From the NCBI RefSeq assembly GCF_000772955.1, contig NZ_JPVO01000046.1:92760-156759 (forward strand): DNA of 64,000 bases, given 5' to 3'. A program made the translations under genes and the position numbers. The notes beneath the pieces are model-generated. The model did not search any database and had not been told where the DNA came from. It was given only the letters and a program-made list of their open reading frames with translations. Positions 51,743-60,654 of this stretch are shown piece after piece. Position 1 is the first letter of the stretch. Each line of letters begins with the position of its first letter. This DNA is from Ureibacillus sinduriensis BLB-1 = JCM 15800 (lineage in GTDB: Bacteria; Bacillota; Bacilli; Bacillales_A; Planococcaceae).

Positions 51743-52636
51743 TTATTCAGCTGGTGTTTTCATTAGTCGTTTTGAAAATCTTATAGATTTAATTTCACTA
51801 ACCAGTGTAGAGCCTAATAGTAGTAAACCACCAAGTATTTGAACAATTGTCATTTGTTCTTGCAAGATAATGGCAGAAATTAATATTGCTACAAATGGAT
51901 CCACATAGCTTAGCATAGCTATACTCTGTCCTTTTAATCCTTCCATACCAGAGAAAAATAACCAAAAACCAATTCCTGTATTGATAATCCCTAAAATTAA
52001 TATAAAAGGAATGGAAGAGCTTGAAACTTCAAAGATACCAAAACCTTCAGTAAGGAAAACATATGGCATTAGAAGTAATGTGGTTGTTCCAAGTTGAATG
52101 ATGGTCAACTCTAACTTTCCCATATCTTTAATAAATTTATTTAGAAGCAATAACGCAGCATAAAATGCAGCTGCAATCAATCCAAAGGAAAGCCCAAGTA
52201 TATCATTTGATTTTGATGCACTTACCCCTTCTCCTACAATCATTAACATACCTATGATTGCTATTCCGATACAAACCATTTTTTTTATAGACAATTGTTC
52301 CCGAAGTACGATAGGTGAAAGAATCATCACAAACACTGGTGCAAAATAATAACCTAGCGTAGCATTGGCAATTGTCGTATAGTCATATGATTGATATAGA
52401 AAAATCCAATTTCCCCCTAGTGCTATACCTGAAAGAATCAAAAATAATGCATTAGATTTAACTATATTCCATGATATTTTTTTCTTCATTATAAAGAATA
52501 TTATCAATAAAAATATGCATCCTAAGAAACTACTTAGTAAAGCTCTCTCACTCGATGAGAGATCGATATATCTTACAACTAAACCAATTGTAGCAAAAAT
52601 AATCATTGATAATATAAACTGAATTTTAGATTTCAT
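51743..52636 (-). CDS. EamA/DMT family transporter
   Basis: 297 residues with ten helices: IIFATIGLVVRYIDLSSSER, VLREQLSIKKMVCIGIAIIG, and ILQEQMTIVQILGGLLLLGS mark the two halves. Distant from the neighbouring gene at 50713, so not a recent copy. GGAGGAG precedes the ATG. Its role may be tied to the ProX and LysR genes close by. Confidence 0.92.
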   Translation of the reverse strand: MKSKIQFILSMIIFATIGLVVRYIDLSSSERALLSSFLGCIFLLIIFFIMKKKISWNIVKSNALFLILSGIALGGNWIFLYQSYDYTTIANATLGYYFAPVFVMILSPIVLREQLSIKKMVCIGIAIIGMLMIVGEGVSASKSNDILGLSFGLIAAAFYAALLLLNKFIKDMGKLELTIIQLGTTTLLLMPYVFLTEGFGIFEVSSSSIPFILILGIINTGIGFWLFFSGMEGLKGQSIAMLSYVDPFVAILISAIILQEQMTIVQILGGLLLLGSTLVSEIKSIRFSKRLMKTPAE

Positions 52637-52752
52637 CGTCTACTCCTCCGACTGTGTCTCAATAGATGGGTTTACAGAATCTCACTAAATATTTAAAGGC
52701 AACAATTGTACATATACTTTAAATGAAATTATAAAATTCTACCCGATTCTTT

Positions 52753-53292
52753 TTACATTTCTATCACTTTCGGAATATGCTTTGCATAGGTTAAGAAGTT
52801 ATTGACGATTAGCTCCGTTTTTACCTTCATATATCCAGTTGTCGTTCCATCACTACATCCATACCACTCTTCCAAAAGAATATCCTTATCTAAAACCACT
52901 TGCACAAGATTTTCCTTGTCCATTAATACGCCAAATACAGTAGCAGCACCGATTTTTACTTCCAAAATTTGTTCCATTAATTCTGCAGGTGCGAAGGAGA
53001 CACGTGATATGTTGAGTGCATTGCTGAAATCTTTGGATTTAAATGGCTTATCAGCAGTAGTAATAAATAAATAAAAGTTTGCCTTTTTGCTATTGCAAAG
53101 GAAAAGCGTTTTTACCATTTTCATATCTAATTTTTTATTTATTTCGATGCAATCCTCCATCGAAATTGCTTCATCAGTGTCTACACGTTCAAATGGAATT
53201 TCTAATTTTTTTAATGTTTCATATACCATTTCTTGTAGAGTTGACTTATAACTTTCAGGTGAATTTACCAAAATATCACTTATGTAAAACAT
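52753..53292 (-). CDS. YbaK/ProX-type aminoacyl-tRNA deacylase
   Basis: 179 residues of the YbaK/ProRS-editing family: the fold begins ETLKKLEIPFERVDTDEAIS, with KKLDMKMVKTLFLCNSKKAN and IGAATVFGVLMDKENLVQVV. It is ProX/PrdX-like and may remove Ala from mischarged tRNA-Pro in trans. GGGTG precedes the ATG. Divergent from a LysR gene. Confidence 0.88.
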   Translation of the reverse strand: MFYISDILVNSPESYKSTLQEMVYETLKKLEIPFERVDTDEAISMEDCIEINKKLDMKMVKTLFLCNSKKANFYLFITTADKPFKSKDFSNALNISRVSFAPAELMEQILEVKIGAATVFGVLMDKENLVQVVLDKDILLEEWYGCSDGTTTGYMKVKTELIVNNFLTYAKHIPKVIEM

Positions 53293-53414
53293 TTTATATA
53301 CACCCTTTCAACCTTGATATTTCAATAGCAATAGCATAGCATATCTATATATATTTCAAAATTGAATATTTCTCATGTTATATATGAAGAAAAGGAATGT
53401 TTAGGAGGATAATT

Positions 53415-54284
53415 ATGAATATCCAAAAATATATGGCTTTTGTCAAAGCAGTAGAATATGGGAGCTTTACAAGAGCTGCCGAAGCATTGGGCTATACACA
53501 GTCAGCAATCAGCCGCATGATTAATGATTTAGAATCGGAATGGGGGATTACACTTTTTGAAAGAGGGCGTTCAGGTACCAATCTAACATCAGATGGCTTA
53601 AAATTATTACCTCAGTTAAAACGAATCTGTAATGAACATGAAATTTTAATGATGCAGGTTGAGGACTTACACGATGTACAATCAGGAATAATCCGTATTG
53701 GAATTTTTTCAAGCGTGGCAACCCATTGGATTCCTAATATGCTTAAATTCTTTAAGAAGGATTATCCCAATATTGATTTCGAACTGCTATTAGGCGATTA
53801 TACAGAAATTGAAAACTGGATTATAGAAGGCCGTGTTGACTTTGGGTTTTTACGGTTGCCTACTAAAGCAGATATTGAAACTATCTTCTTGGAGCAAGAT
53901 CGTTTGCTGGTAGTACTTCCTGAAGATCATCCATTAGCTGAGTACGATAAGTTTCCTATCAGCGAAATATTGAATAGCTCCTTTATTTTATTGGAAAAAG
54001 GGGCAAAGGCAGATATCTCTGAGATTTTTGAAAAGCACCAAATTTCACCGCAAATCTCTTTTACAACATGGGATGACTATGCCATTATGTCGATGGTGGA
54101 AAACGGACTAGGAGTCAGTATATTGCCTGAATTGATTTTACATCGTATTCCTTACCGTATTATAACGAAAGAACTTGATGTTCCTGCTTATCGAAATATT
54201 GGTATTGCAATGAGGTCCCGAGAATCCCTTTCCCTTGCCGCCAAGAGATTTTTAGATTATTTATCATATAGAACGAGGGAGTAA
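53415..54284 (+). CDS. LysR family transcriptional regulator
   Basis: 289 residues. QKYMAFVKAVEYGSFTRAAE and LGYTQSAISRMINDLESEWG form the winged helix; the co-inducer domain contains IRIGIFSSVATHWIPNMLKF and MVENGLGVSILPELILHR. The ATG at 53415 has AGGAGG six bases before; an upstream ATG at 53397 is less likely. It is divergent from the ProX gene, with the EamA exporter beyond, the usual LysR-exporter layout. Confidence 0.92.
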   Translation: MNIQKYMAFVKAVEYGSFTRAAEALGYTQSAISRMINDLESEWGITLFERGRSGTNLTSDGLKLLPQLKRICNEHEILMMQVEDLHDVQSGIIRIGIFSSVATHWIPNMLKFFKKDYPNIDFELLLGDYTEIENWIIEGRVDFGFLRLPTKADIETIFLEQDRLLVVLPEDHPLAEYDKFPISEILNSSFILLEKGAKADISEIFEKHQISPQISFTTWDDYAIMSMVENGLGVSILPELILHRIPYRIITKELDVPAYRNIGIAMRSRESLSLAAKRFLDYLSYRTRE

Positions 54285-54363
54285 AAAAGGAGGATGTAAA
54301 ATCCTTTATATTTAATGCAAGTAAATAAAAGCATACCTTAATAAATGGTCACAATCTATATAG

Positions 54364-54398
54364 GTTATTCCACAAAATGGCCCGTTTGCTGAATAACA
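54364..54398 (+). repeat. Dispersed repeat, left palindrome module alone
   Basis: GTTATTCCACAAAATGGCCC then GTTTGCTGAATAAC: arms GTTATTC and GAATAAC pair fully, with GGCCC in the centre. Confidence 0.8.
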
Positions 54399-54549
54399 CT
54401 ATTTATCAAAACGACAAGGTTTATGATGTTTCGCAAAAAAAGTCAATCATCCACTAATCAAATAAAAAGCTACATTCACTGGTCCTTCATTTTACATAGT
54501 TGAGAGGACCTCTTTTAATTACTACTATCAATATAAAAATACCATTACT

Positions 54550-54802
54550 GTTACTGTTTAATTTGAAGAAACTCCCCTTCACTCGTAATGTGAACATCCC
54601 CTTTTCGTGTTACATACACTTTCGTTTCCAATGTGGATTCCGAGCCTTGGTATCAGATTTCTGTTTGTCGAGCCAAGATATTATTCCACGCTTCCTCCAG
54701 CCCTTACCTCACGATAAGTACCTTGCGCTTCCTTAGTGGTTGGTCGATCTGTACCCCCACAGTGGACTTGCACCACCTAGACAGCAGCCATGCCTGGCAC
54801 AC
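54550..54802 (-). mobile_element. Group II intron 5' fragment (IIC-like), no coding part
   Basis: On the minus strand the fragment starts GTGTGCCAGGCATGGCTGC, with the 5' GTGYG of group II introns, then GGTGGTGCAAGTCC, a conserved domain I element, and later CGACAAACAGAAATCTGATA, CCAAGGCTCGGAATCC, which also match domain I. It stands immediately after the hairpin and T run of the purine permease terminator, the target type of group IIC introns. The reverse transcriptase and domain V are absent in this window, so it is a truncated remnant. The inner end is approximate. Confidence 0.7.
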
Positions 54803-54804
54803 AT

Positions 54805-54838
54805 AAAAAAGCCTCTCGCTTTAAACGAGAGGCTTGAA
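54805..54838 (-). terminator. Intrinsic terminator of the purine permease, intron insertion site
   Basis: GCCTCTCG (54811-54818) pairs with CGAGAGGC (54826-54833); TTTTTTAT follows on the minus strand and the intron fragment begins at the very next base (54802). Confidence 0.9.
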
Positions 54839-54842
54839 GTTT

Positions 54843-56144
54843 TTAGTGAGGCATAAATACTAACTGGATAACGAATAAAACCGCGAAGAAGTAAAGTAAT
54901 GGGTGAACATCTTTACCTTCACCTTTGAATAACTTAAATAATGGGTAAGAAATAAACCCGAATGCGATACCAGTTGAAATACTAGATGTTAATGGCATGA
55001 TTAAAATAACTAAAAATGCTGGGATTGCTTCTTCAACTTTATCCCATTCGATACCGCGAACAGCGCCGATCATTAAACTCCCTACGATAATTAATGCAGG
55101 TGAAGTAATGGCCGTAACACTTGCTAACGCACCCGCTAATGGAGAGAAGAATGCAGTTATTAAAAATAGTACTGCAACTGTTAACGACGTTAAACCCGTA
55201 CGTCCACCCATTGCTACGCCAGAAGAAGATTCTACGTAAGCTGTTGTTGGGCTTGTACCAAACATGGAACCGATTGTTGTGGCTAAGGAGTCACCAAGGA
55301 ATGCTTGGCGTGCTCGTGGTAATTTATCATCTTTTAAAATACCTGCTTGTTTGGCAACACCGACCATTGTACCTGTCGTGTCGAATAATGTAACTAAAAT
55401 GAACGAGAATACTGTCCCGTATAAGCCGTATTTAATTACATCGCCAAATGCTTCAATTGGATTCCATACTAAAATACCTTCTGGCAATGCCGGCATCGCC
55501 ACAACTCCATCTATTGTTAAGTTGCCAGTCAATGCAGCGATGATAGCTGTAACAATCATACCCCAGAAAATGGCACCGAATAAACGGTACATCATTAAAA
55601 TAGCAGTAACCAGAACACCTACGATTGTTAACCAAACCATAGGGCTTGATAAATCGCCTAATTTTACTAAGTTTGCTTCATCCCCTGTCACCAAGCCTGC
55701 TGAACGCATACCGATGAAAGCGATGAATAAACCGATACCAGCCGTAATGGCTAATTTTAAGTTATTTGGAATTGCTTTGACGAGCATTTGTCTTAAAGGC
55801 GTTAAGCTAATAATGAAGAAAAGTATACCGGCTACGAATACAGCAGAAAATGCTGTCATATAGTCAATTTCACCTTTAGAAGCTTGGACAACCGTGAACG
55901 TAAAGAATGCGTTCAGACCCATACCAGGAGCCATTGCGATAGGATAATTTGCAAATAGTGCCAACCATAACGTACCAAATACAGTAGCGATAATCGTCGC
56001 TGTAAATACTTGATCACTAGGCACACCAGCAATCGATAGAATGGAAGGGTTTACGATTACAACGTATACCATTGTAAAGAAAGTCGTTATACCTGCCAAA
56101 ATTTCAGTTTTTACAGTAGTATTATTTTCTTTTAGTCGAAACAA
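54843..56144 (-). CDS. NCS2 family purine permease (PbuG/PbuO-like)
   Basis: 433 residues with twelve or more transmembrane helices of the AzgA-like NCS2 group: TFFTMVYVVIVNPSILS, PIAMAPGMGLNAFFTFTVVQ, TLFDTTGTMVGVAKQAGI and GTSPTTAYVESSSGVAMGGR. It imports purine bases such as hypoxanthine or adenine with protons. The TTG at 56144 is chosen because AGGAGG is nine bases upstream; this places the two PurR boxes ahead of the start. Confidence 0.93.
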   Translation of the reverse strand: MFRLKENNTTVKTEILAGITTFFTMVYVVIVNPSILSIAGVPSDQVFTATIIATVFGTLWLALFANYPIAMAPGMGLNAFFTFTVVQASKGEIDYMTAFSAVFVAGILFFIISLTPLRQMLVKAIPNNLKLAITAGIGLFIAFIGMRSAGLVTGDEANLVKLGDLSSPMVWLTIVGVLVTAILMMYRLFGAIFWGMIVTAIIAALTGNLTIDGVVAMPALPEGILVWNPIEAFGDVIKYGLYGTVFSFILVTLFDTTGTMVGVAKQAGILKDDKLPRARQAFLGDSLATTIGSMFGTSPTTAYVESSSGVAMGGRTGLTSLTVAVLFLITAFFSPLAGALASVTAITSPALIIVGSLMIGAVRGIEWDKVEEAIPAFLVILIMPLTSSISTGIAFGFISYPLFKLFKGEGKDVHPLLYFFAVLFVIQLVFMPH

Positions 56145-56159
56145 AAAGTTCAACCTCCT

Positions 56160-56217
56160 AAATACGAACATTTAACACAACGGAATTAATAATATTCGGT
56201 ATTTAGTTTTAATGCAA
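56160..56217 (-). promoter_or_regulatory. PurR-box pair in the purine permease promoter
   Basis: On the minus strand TTGCAT (56217-56212), 17-base spacer and TATTAT (56194-56189) form the promoter. Two 14-base boxes in opposite orientation, AATACCGAATATTA (56203-56190) and, inverted, AAATACGAACATTT (56160-56173), each match AWWWCCGAACWWTT with two or fewer mismatches and stand 16 bases apart, the spacing of PurR control sites in Bacillus. The first box overlaps the promoter -10 region. No purine riboswitch is visible. Confidence 0.7.
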
Positions 56218-56292
56218 GTGTTTTTACGCAAATTTCCGTCTGATACAAAAAGTTATTATAACAAGAATATTTAGAATATAAGGAGATGTCAT

Positions 56293-56503
56293 GTGAATAA
56301 TCAACCAACGAAACGTTTAAGCAATGGGTAGATATGCCGCTTATTGGTTTAGACGTTTATAAAATGACAAATCCAGAAGAGACACACAATTTATGCTTGA
56401 AATTTGGCGAAAAACAGGCTTCGATATTGTATTAATAAATGCTTATAAACAAGGCGTAAATATGCCCCTATTGCTGAATAAACCATCAAAAACAAAAACC
56501 TAA
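56293..56503 (+). pseudogene. Decayed gene with two frameshifts
   Basis: AAGGAGATGTCAT precedes GTG at 56293, then MNNQPTKR; the frame then shifts to FKQWVDMPLIGLDVYKMTNP, EETH, and shifts again to FMLEIWRKTGFDIVLINAYK, QG, ending at TAA 56501 inside repeat-like DNA. It is a former gene of unknown family, now broken at two points. Confidence 0.55.
56462..56483 (+). repeat. Dispersed repeat fragment at the end of a decayed gene
   Basis: ATGCCCCTATTGCTGAATAA resembles the GGCCCGATTGCTGAATAA module. It lies within the last codons of the frameshifted gene, so it may have replaced its C-terminus. Confidence 0.5.
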
Positions 56504-56534
56504 CCTTTCTAACGAAAGAAGGTCGGGTTAAGTT

Positions 56535-56666
56535 ATGGTGATTAAGAAATACCTAAAAAATAAATTGTCCAACTTGTTGGTGGCAAAGCTATTGAAATAT
56601 CCGAAAGCTCAAGTTGTTGCTTTTAAATCTAATGGCAATGTACATATTCTAAGTGGAAGGCTCTAA
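56535..56666 (+). CDS. Possible 43-residue protein
   Basis: ATG at 56535 to TAA 56664, giving MVIKKYLKNKLSNLLVAKLL and KSNGNVHILSGRL; basic and without membrane span. There is no clear ribosome site, so it may be a remnant. A terminator follows at once, which gives it some support. Confidence 0.3.
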   Translation: MVIKKYLKNKLSNLLVAKLLKYPKAQVVAFKSNGNVHILSGRL

Positions 56667-56667
56667 T

Positions 56668-56722
56668 AAAAAAATAGAAGAGAAAGTGGGTTTATCTTTC
56701 ACTTTCTCTTCTATTTTATTTT
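56668..56722. terminator. Perfect 18-bp bidirectional terminator
   Basis: Arms 56671-56688 (AAAATAGAAGAGAAAGTG) and 56700-56717 (CACTTTCTCTTCTATTTT) pair perfectly, with A and T runs outside. It overlaps the stop codon of the anti-sigma gene and serves both sides. Confidence 0.92.
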
Positions 56723-57858
56723 TGTGAATTGATCGGTAATGTGATTTCAAGTTCGGGGATGTATTGAATCTTTGGTTCATTATTTTCATCCATTTGAAAT
56801 GCCCCCATTTCCTTTTCATCAAAGAGATGTATATATGGCTTAATCGTTATTGTTTTTGGAATGGAATCAAACGGTATGTACCGATAATCAGTTACCTTAG
56901 TACTGCCATTAGAAGGGGTCCATCCATTCCCGTTAATTAACTTAAGTTGGCGACCTTGATCATCCAAAACATCTATTCCCATCGTTGTTAAAGGTAACGT
57001 AAAGGTTGTGTTATCAGTTAAAACCATTTTTGTAGTAATACCTGTTGTTATTGGTGTAAGTTTGATTTGTTCTACCGTAAAATGAATATTTTCATATTGA
57101 CGACTTACTTTAGGTTGTAAAGTTACATAGTCTTCAATCTTATTTTTCACAGGTATGTTTATGTTTAAAGGGTTGTCTATGCCACTTATTGTAGTAGCTA
57201 AAGTTAGATCAAATTGTTCGGGGAAAGAATTTCCTCCCTGGTTACTCCGATCTGAAAATTCAACAATCACGGAAGCTTTATCTTTTCCTGGGTGCATAAA
57301 AACATCAATAGAATTGGAATCGTTCGGAGCAAAGGAATTAATCGGGTTGCCATCTATAAACAATTCAATATCACTGATACGATCACTTAAAGTTTCTTTT
57401 GAAAATTCACCTTCTGTTTGAAGTCGTTCCATACCAATTGAAACCCTTGTACCGTCATACACTACTTCCGATACATTTAATGTAAAGCCATCTTGAGTAG
57501 CACTTGTATGTAGTTTCGTTGAGAGGCCTTTATCGTCAGCTGCTTTAAGACCCAAATCACCAGCAAGTTCGAAAATTGATGATAATACGGGGACTTGCTT
57601 TATCGTTGCAGCCATCGTTGGTGAAATTAAGCTAGTGACAAATATCAGACCAAAAAGGATTGCGGCAGATACTGTCATCATAATAACTCTTTGACGCATT
57701 TTCTTATGGGTTTTGAAACTAGCTGACTGCTTAGACATACAATTGTCTTCATATTTGCTCATTGTTCGATTAACTAAATCAACCTCAACAGGAGTTTCCC
57801 GAATTAATTTTTCTAACCGTTCCAACTCTTTATCCTCCGATTTTAAACGAGTGTTCAT
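56716..57858 (-). CDS. DUF4179 anti-sigma factor
   Basis: 380 residues. A short cytoplasmic N-terminus with an acidic-basic helix (RLEKLIRETPVEVDLVN), one transmembrane segment (VIMMTVSAAILFGLIFVTSL), and a long beta-rich extracytoplasmic part (DUF4179 repeated modules). It should bind the ECF factor encoded just before. AGGAGGGG lies inside the sigma gene and precedes the ATG; the two overlap by 29 bases. The sensed signal is unknown, likely envelope-related. Confidence 0.88.
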   Translation of the reverse strand: MNTRLKSEDKELERLEKLIRETPVEVDLVNRTMSKYEDNCMSKQSASFKTHKKMRQRVIMMTVSAAILFGLIFVTSLISPTMAATIKQVPVLSSIFELAGDLGLKAADDKGLSTKLHTSATQDGFTLNVSEVVYDGTRVSIGMERLQTEGEFSKETLSDRISDIELFIDGNPINSFAPNDSNSIDVFMHPGKDKASVIVEFSDRSNQGGNSFPEQFDLTLATTISGIDNPLNINIPVKNKIEDYVTLQPKVSRQYENIHFTVEQIKLTPITTGITTKMVLTDNTTFTLPLTTMGIDVLDDQGRQLKLINGNGWTPSNGSTKVTDYRYIPFDSIPKTITIKPYIHLFDEKEMGAFQMDENNEPKIQYIPELEITLPINSQK

Positions 57859-58426
57859 GAATTTCCCCTCCTATCTTCTTATCTTCTATCAGTTTTTTCC
57901 GTAATCGCTCATACTTTTTTCGAACAGTAGCAGGTTTTAGTTCCATAATAGAAGCATTTTCATCAAAGCTATATTCCACAATGGCACGAAGCAACAGAAT
58001 ACGTCTTTCGTCTACACTTAACTTTTCCAGTAGCTCATGGATAAAATCTTGGTATCTGTACTCTTCCCGTCCATGAAACTGATCTTTTGCATGATTCTTC
58101 TTAAAACTTATCCAAAACCTATTGCCCTTGTGTTTCTTTTTTATTAAATCCATACAATGATGGTGAGCAATTTTATAGAGCCAGGCTGAGAATGAGACGC
58201 GATAGGAGAAACTTTTAATGTTTTCCAAACCTTTTATAAAAATATCCTGTGTTGCGTCCTCAGCTTCTTCTTTGCTCCCTAATAGGTAATAACAATAAAT
58301 ATATATCTTTTTTTGAAATCGACGGATGATTTCTGTATAAGCTTGTCCATTGCCTGATTGCACTTGCTCAACAATAGATTTTATAACTAAATGGGTATTC
58401 TCTTTGGATTTATTCGGTTCAGTCAA
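57830..58426 (-). CDS. ECF-type RNA polymerase sigma factor
   Basis: 198 residues. Region 2 (RRFQKKIYIYCYYLLGSKEE and DATQDIFIKGLENIKSF), then KKKHKGNRFWISFKKNHAKD and region 4 helix-turn-helix SFDENASIMELKPATVRKKY. It is longer than typical ECF factors. Start is TTG at 58426, after GGAGGGG. The anti-sigma gene follows by overlap. It should drive a small regulon and possibly its own operon; no clear ECF promoter was recognised. Confidence 0.9.
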   Translation of the reverse strand: MTEPNKSKENTHLVIKSIVEQVQSGNGQAYTEIIRRFQKKIYIYCYYLLGSKEEAEDATQDIFIKGLENIKSFSYRVSFSAWLYKIAHHHCMDLIKKKHKGNRFWISFKKNHAKDQFHGREEYRYQDFIHELLEKLSVDERRILLLRAIVEYSFDENASIMELKPATVRKKYERLRKKLIEDKKIGGEIHEHSFKIGG

Positions 58427-58519
58427 TCTATATCCCCTCCTTTCTCTCTATATAACTGAAATGAATGGTGATTTGTGACAATAGATATGTTTTTCTTAAA
58501 TTATAATGGCAAATTAAAA

Positions 58520-58553
58520 AATCCATTTTGAAGTACGATAGTTCAAAATGGAT
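58520..58553 (-). terminator. Hairpin with minus-strand T tract
   Basis: ATCCATTTTGAA pairs with TTCAAAATGGAT around a nine-base loop. AAAAA precedes, so transcription on the minus strand would end here; the nearest minus gene is the AraC remnant at 58725. Confidence 0.75.
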
Positions 58554-58724
58554 GCTTGACTAATAATTAAGTTTTTTATTTCCTCACTCTTTTGTTACAC
58601 GATATCAAGGGGAAAAGTATTCATGTCCGCTTATATGTATGTCTTTTATAGTTTAATGATTAATCCCAGCTTCTTTGTTCATTATTCCTCTGCCCCTCCA
58701 GGCTCGACAACCATATTTCTTTTC

Positions 58725-59033
58725 TTACAACATCTCCCGCAGTCGCCGGATGTCTTTCATTGGGGAAAGGCCGAATTTACGGCTGTATTCCCGGCTGAAA
58801 TGGGATGGACTTTCATAACCTACCTGAAACGCCGCCTCGGCCGCTTCCAGGTTTTCCGTTAGAAGCAATCGTCGTGCTTCCTGCAAGCGAAGCTGTATCT
58901 GAAACTGGATAGGGCTCATACCCGTGACTTCCTTGAAATGATTATAGAAGGTTGAAGGGCTCATTCTGGCTTCTTTCGCCAATTCGTTTACCTTTAAGGG
59001 CTGCGCAAATTCACGGTTCAACACCCCGATCAA
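58725..59033 (-). pseudogene. Truncated AraC family regulator (C-terminal half)
   Basis: 102 residues: LNREFAQPLKVNELAKEARM, then SPSTFYNHFKEVTGMSPIQF, FQVGYESPSHFSREYSRKFG form a full AraC DNA-binding domain, but the N-terminal sensory domain of about 190 residues usual for this (YqhC-like) type is missing. The frame is closed just upstream of TTG/GTG codons with no ribosome site. It neighbours a divergent SDR gene, the normal context of such regulators. Probably inactive. Confidence 0.7.
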
Positions 59034-59090
59034 CGGCGTCCTTTACCATGCAGGGATGGTGCTATATTTGGAAGAAGGGGGCAAGAAATA

Positions 59091-59820
59091 ATGTCTGTAC
59101 TTAAAGGAAAAGTGGTTGTCATTACAGGGGCGAGCAGCGGAATTGGGGAAACAACAGCCCGACTGCTCGCAAGCCTGGGGGCTCATGTTGTGATCGGGGC
59201 AAGACGTGTGGAAAGACTCCAGTCATTGGCATCTGATATTGAAGGAGATGGAGGTTCTGTTTTCATTCAACAGCTCGACGTGACGGAACTCGAACAGATG
59301 CAGGCTATTATCGATGCTGCCCAAAGCCGTTTTGGAAAAATTGATGCCATCATTAACAATGCGGGGGTCATGCCGCTGTCTCCACTGGAAGCCTTAAAAA
59401 TTGACGAATGGAACCGGATGATTGATGTCAACATACGCGGTGTCCTCCATGGCATTGCCGCAGGTCTTCCGGTCATGAAGAATCAAGGTTTTGGGCATTT
59501 CATCAATATCGCATCGATCGGCGCCTACGAAGTGTCCCCGACGGCAGCTGTCTATTGCGCAACTAAATATGCCGTACGTGCAATAACGAACGGATTGCGG
59601 CTAGAGACTGCTGGCCAAGGGATCCGTGTGACCCTCATATCGCCAGGAGTGACGGAATCGGAACTGGCAGAAAGCATTACCGACCACGAGGCTAGAGAAT
59701 TCATGAAGGAATACCGACGCAACGCTCTTCCAGCTACGGCGATTGCCCGTGGGATCGTCTATGCACTTGAATAGCCTGCTCATGTCGATGTAAATGAATT
59801 GGTCATTAGGCCTGCAATGT
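59091..59820 (+). pseudogene. Short-chain dehydrogenase interrupted by an amber codon
   Basis: The first 227 codons give a classical SDR: VVITGASSGIGETTARLLAS (Gly-rich), NNAGVMPLSP, active Ser (IASIGAYEVS) and YCATKYAVRA (YxxxK). A TAG at 59772-59774 ends it at YALE, but the frame runs on: PAHVDVNELVIRP to TAA 59820. Relatives read E-Q-P at this place, so a CAG to TAG change is likely. The loss is only the last 16 residues, so the enzyme may fold yet. Divergent from a truncated AraC gene. Confidence 0.75.
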
Positions 59821-60142
59821 AAATGCGTCATTGGATATCCGGTAATTAATTCCTGTGGATTCAAAATCATTAGTTATGAAAATGGAAAAGTAAACTATTG
59901 AACAGACAACTAATGGTGGTCGTCAATAAGGACTATATAAAAGCATTTCCCCTCATGAAATTAAACGCATTTCCTATTTATTGTAGAAATGCGTTTGATT
60001 TCCGTTGAACCTCTTGTTTATTTACGGGAAATAGCCTAGTTATCTCGTATTCAACTTCAGGTTTCTTACGGTTCCCCCTCTTCTCTAACTAAACCGCATT
60101 GTTGTTTAAGTGAAAATTAAATGAAGCAATAATAAATAGTAA
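59821..60142. other. Gene-free gap with one hairpin
   Basis: AAACGCATTTC (59963-59973) pairs with GAAATGCGTTT (59986-59996), the core stem of the repeat family, followed by GATTTCCGTTGAA. No gene is seen. Confidence 0.5.
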
Positions 60143-60427
60143 CTATTTCTTACCCTTTCGTTCTAAAAGTATAGGGGCGATATTTAGTAAGATAGAAGCA
60201 GATGTCAAAAACCATAGCACCCTTTCCATACCTGGCACCACATCCTCCAAAGCCGCCCAATCTTTCACTTCCACCCACTCCGATATAAGACTGTATTCCC
60301 CACAAAGTGTTAATGCTGTAAATGATAATCCCAATGCCATTGCAAGCTTATAATCCTTTCCTGCTTTATACATATAAAGATTTATTGAAGTTGCTGCTAT
60401 TGCAATTAATCCCAATATTAACCACAT
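60143..60427 (-). CDS. Small membrane protein
   Basis: 94 residues: three hydrophobic spans (MWLILGLIAIAATSINLYMY, MALGLSFTALTLCGEYSLIS, and VLWFLTSASILLNIAPILL) and a basic tail ERKGKK. GAGGGGG precedes the ATG at 60427. No family known. Confidence 0.7.
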   Translation of the reverse strand: MWLILGLIAIAATSINLYMYKAGKDYKLAMALGLSFTALTLCGEYSLISEWVEVKDWAALEDVVPGMERVLWFLTSASILLNIAPILLERKGKK

Positions 60428-60501
60428 AAAGGTACCCCCTCATTATAAATTTTCCAATATAGACAGTAATGGTAATTATATAGTTCCCAAAACCCTGTTT
60501 G

Positions 60502-60562
60502 GTAATAAAGCATAAGAACAATTCTACTCAAAATCTGCACCCGATTGTCAGGTGATTCGGCA
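60502..60562 (+). repeat. Dispersed hairpin repeat, diverged copy
   Basis: GTAATAAAGCATAAGAACAA, TTCTACTCAAAATCTGCACC, CGATTGTCAGGTGATTCGG: core and tail with changes. Confidence 0.6.
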
Positions 60563-60654
60563 TAACACCAATCGAAAAGCGATAAAAATCATATTCTCCA
60601 TCATATTAAAAATTCACGTTGAACGGCTGCTTTTTCTGCCCGGAAGGAAATAGG

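Noticed and set aside
54500..54736. A plus-strand 78-residue protein
   Set aside because: It lies in the group II intron fragment, has no ribosome site, and its composition is not protein-like.
56172..56300. Purine riboswitch before the permease
   Set aside because: The expected three-way junction bases are not found; PurR boxes explain control instead.
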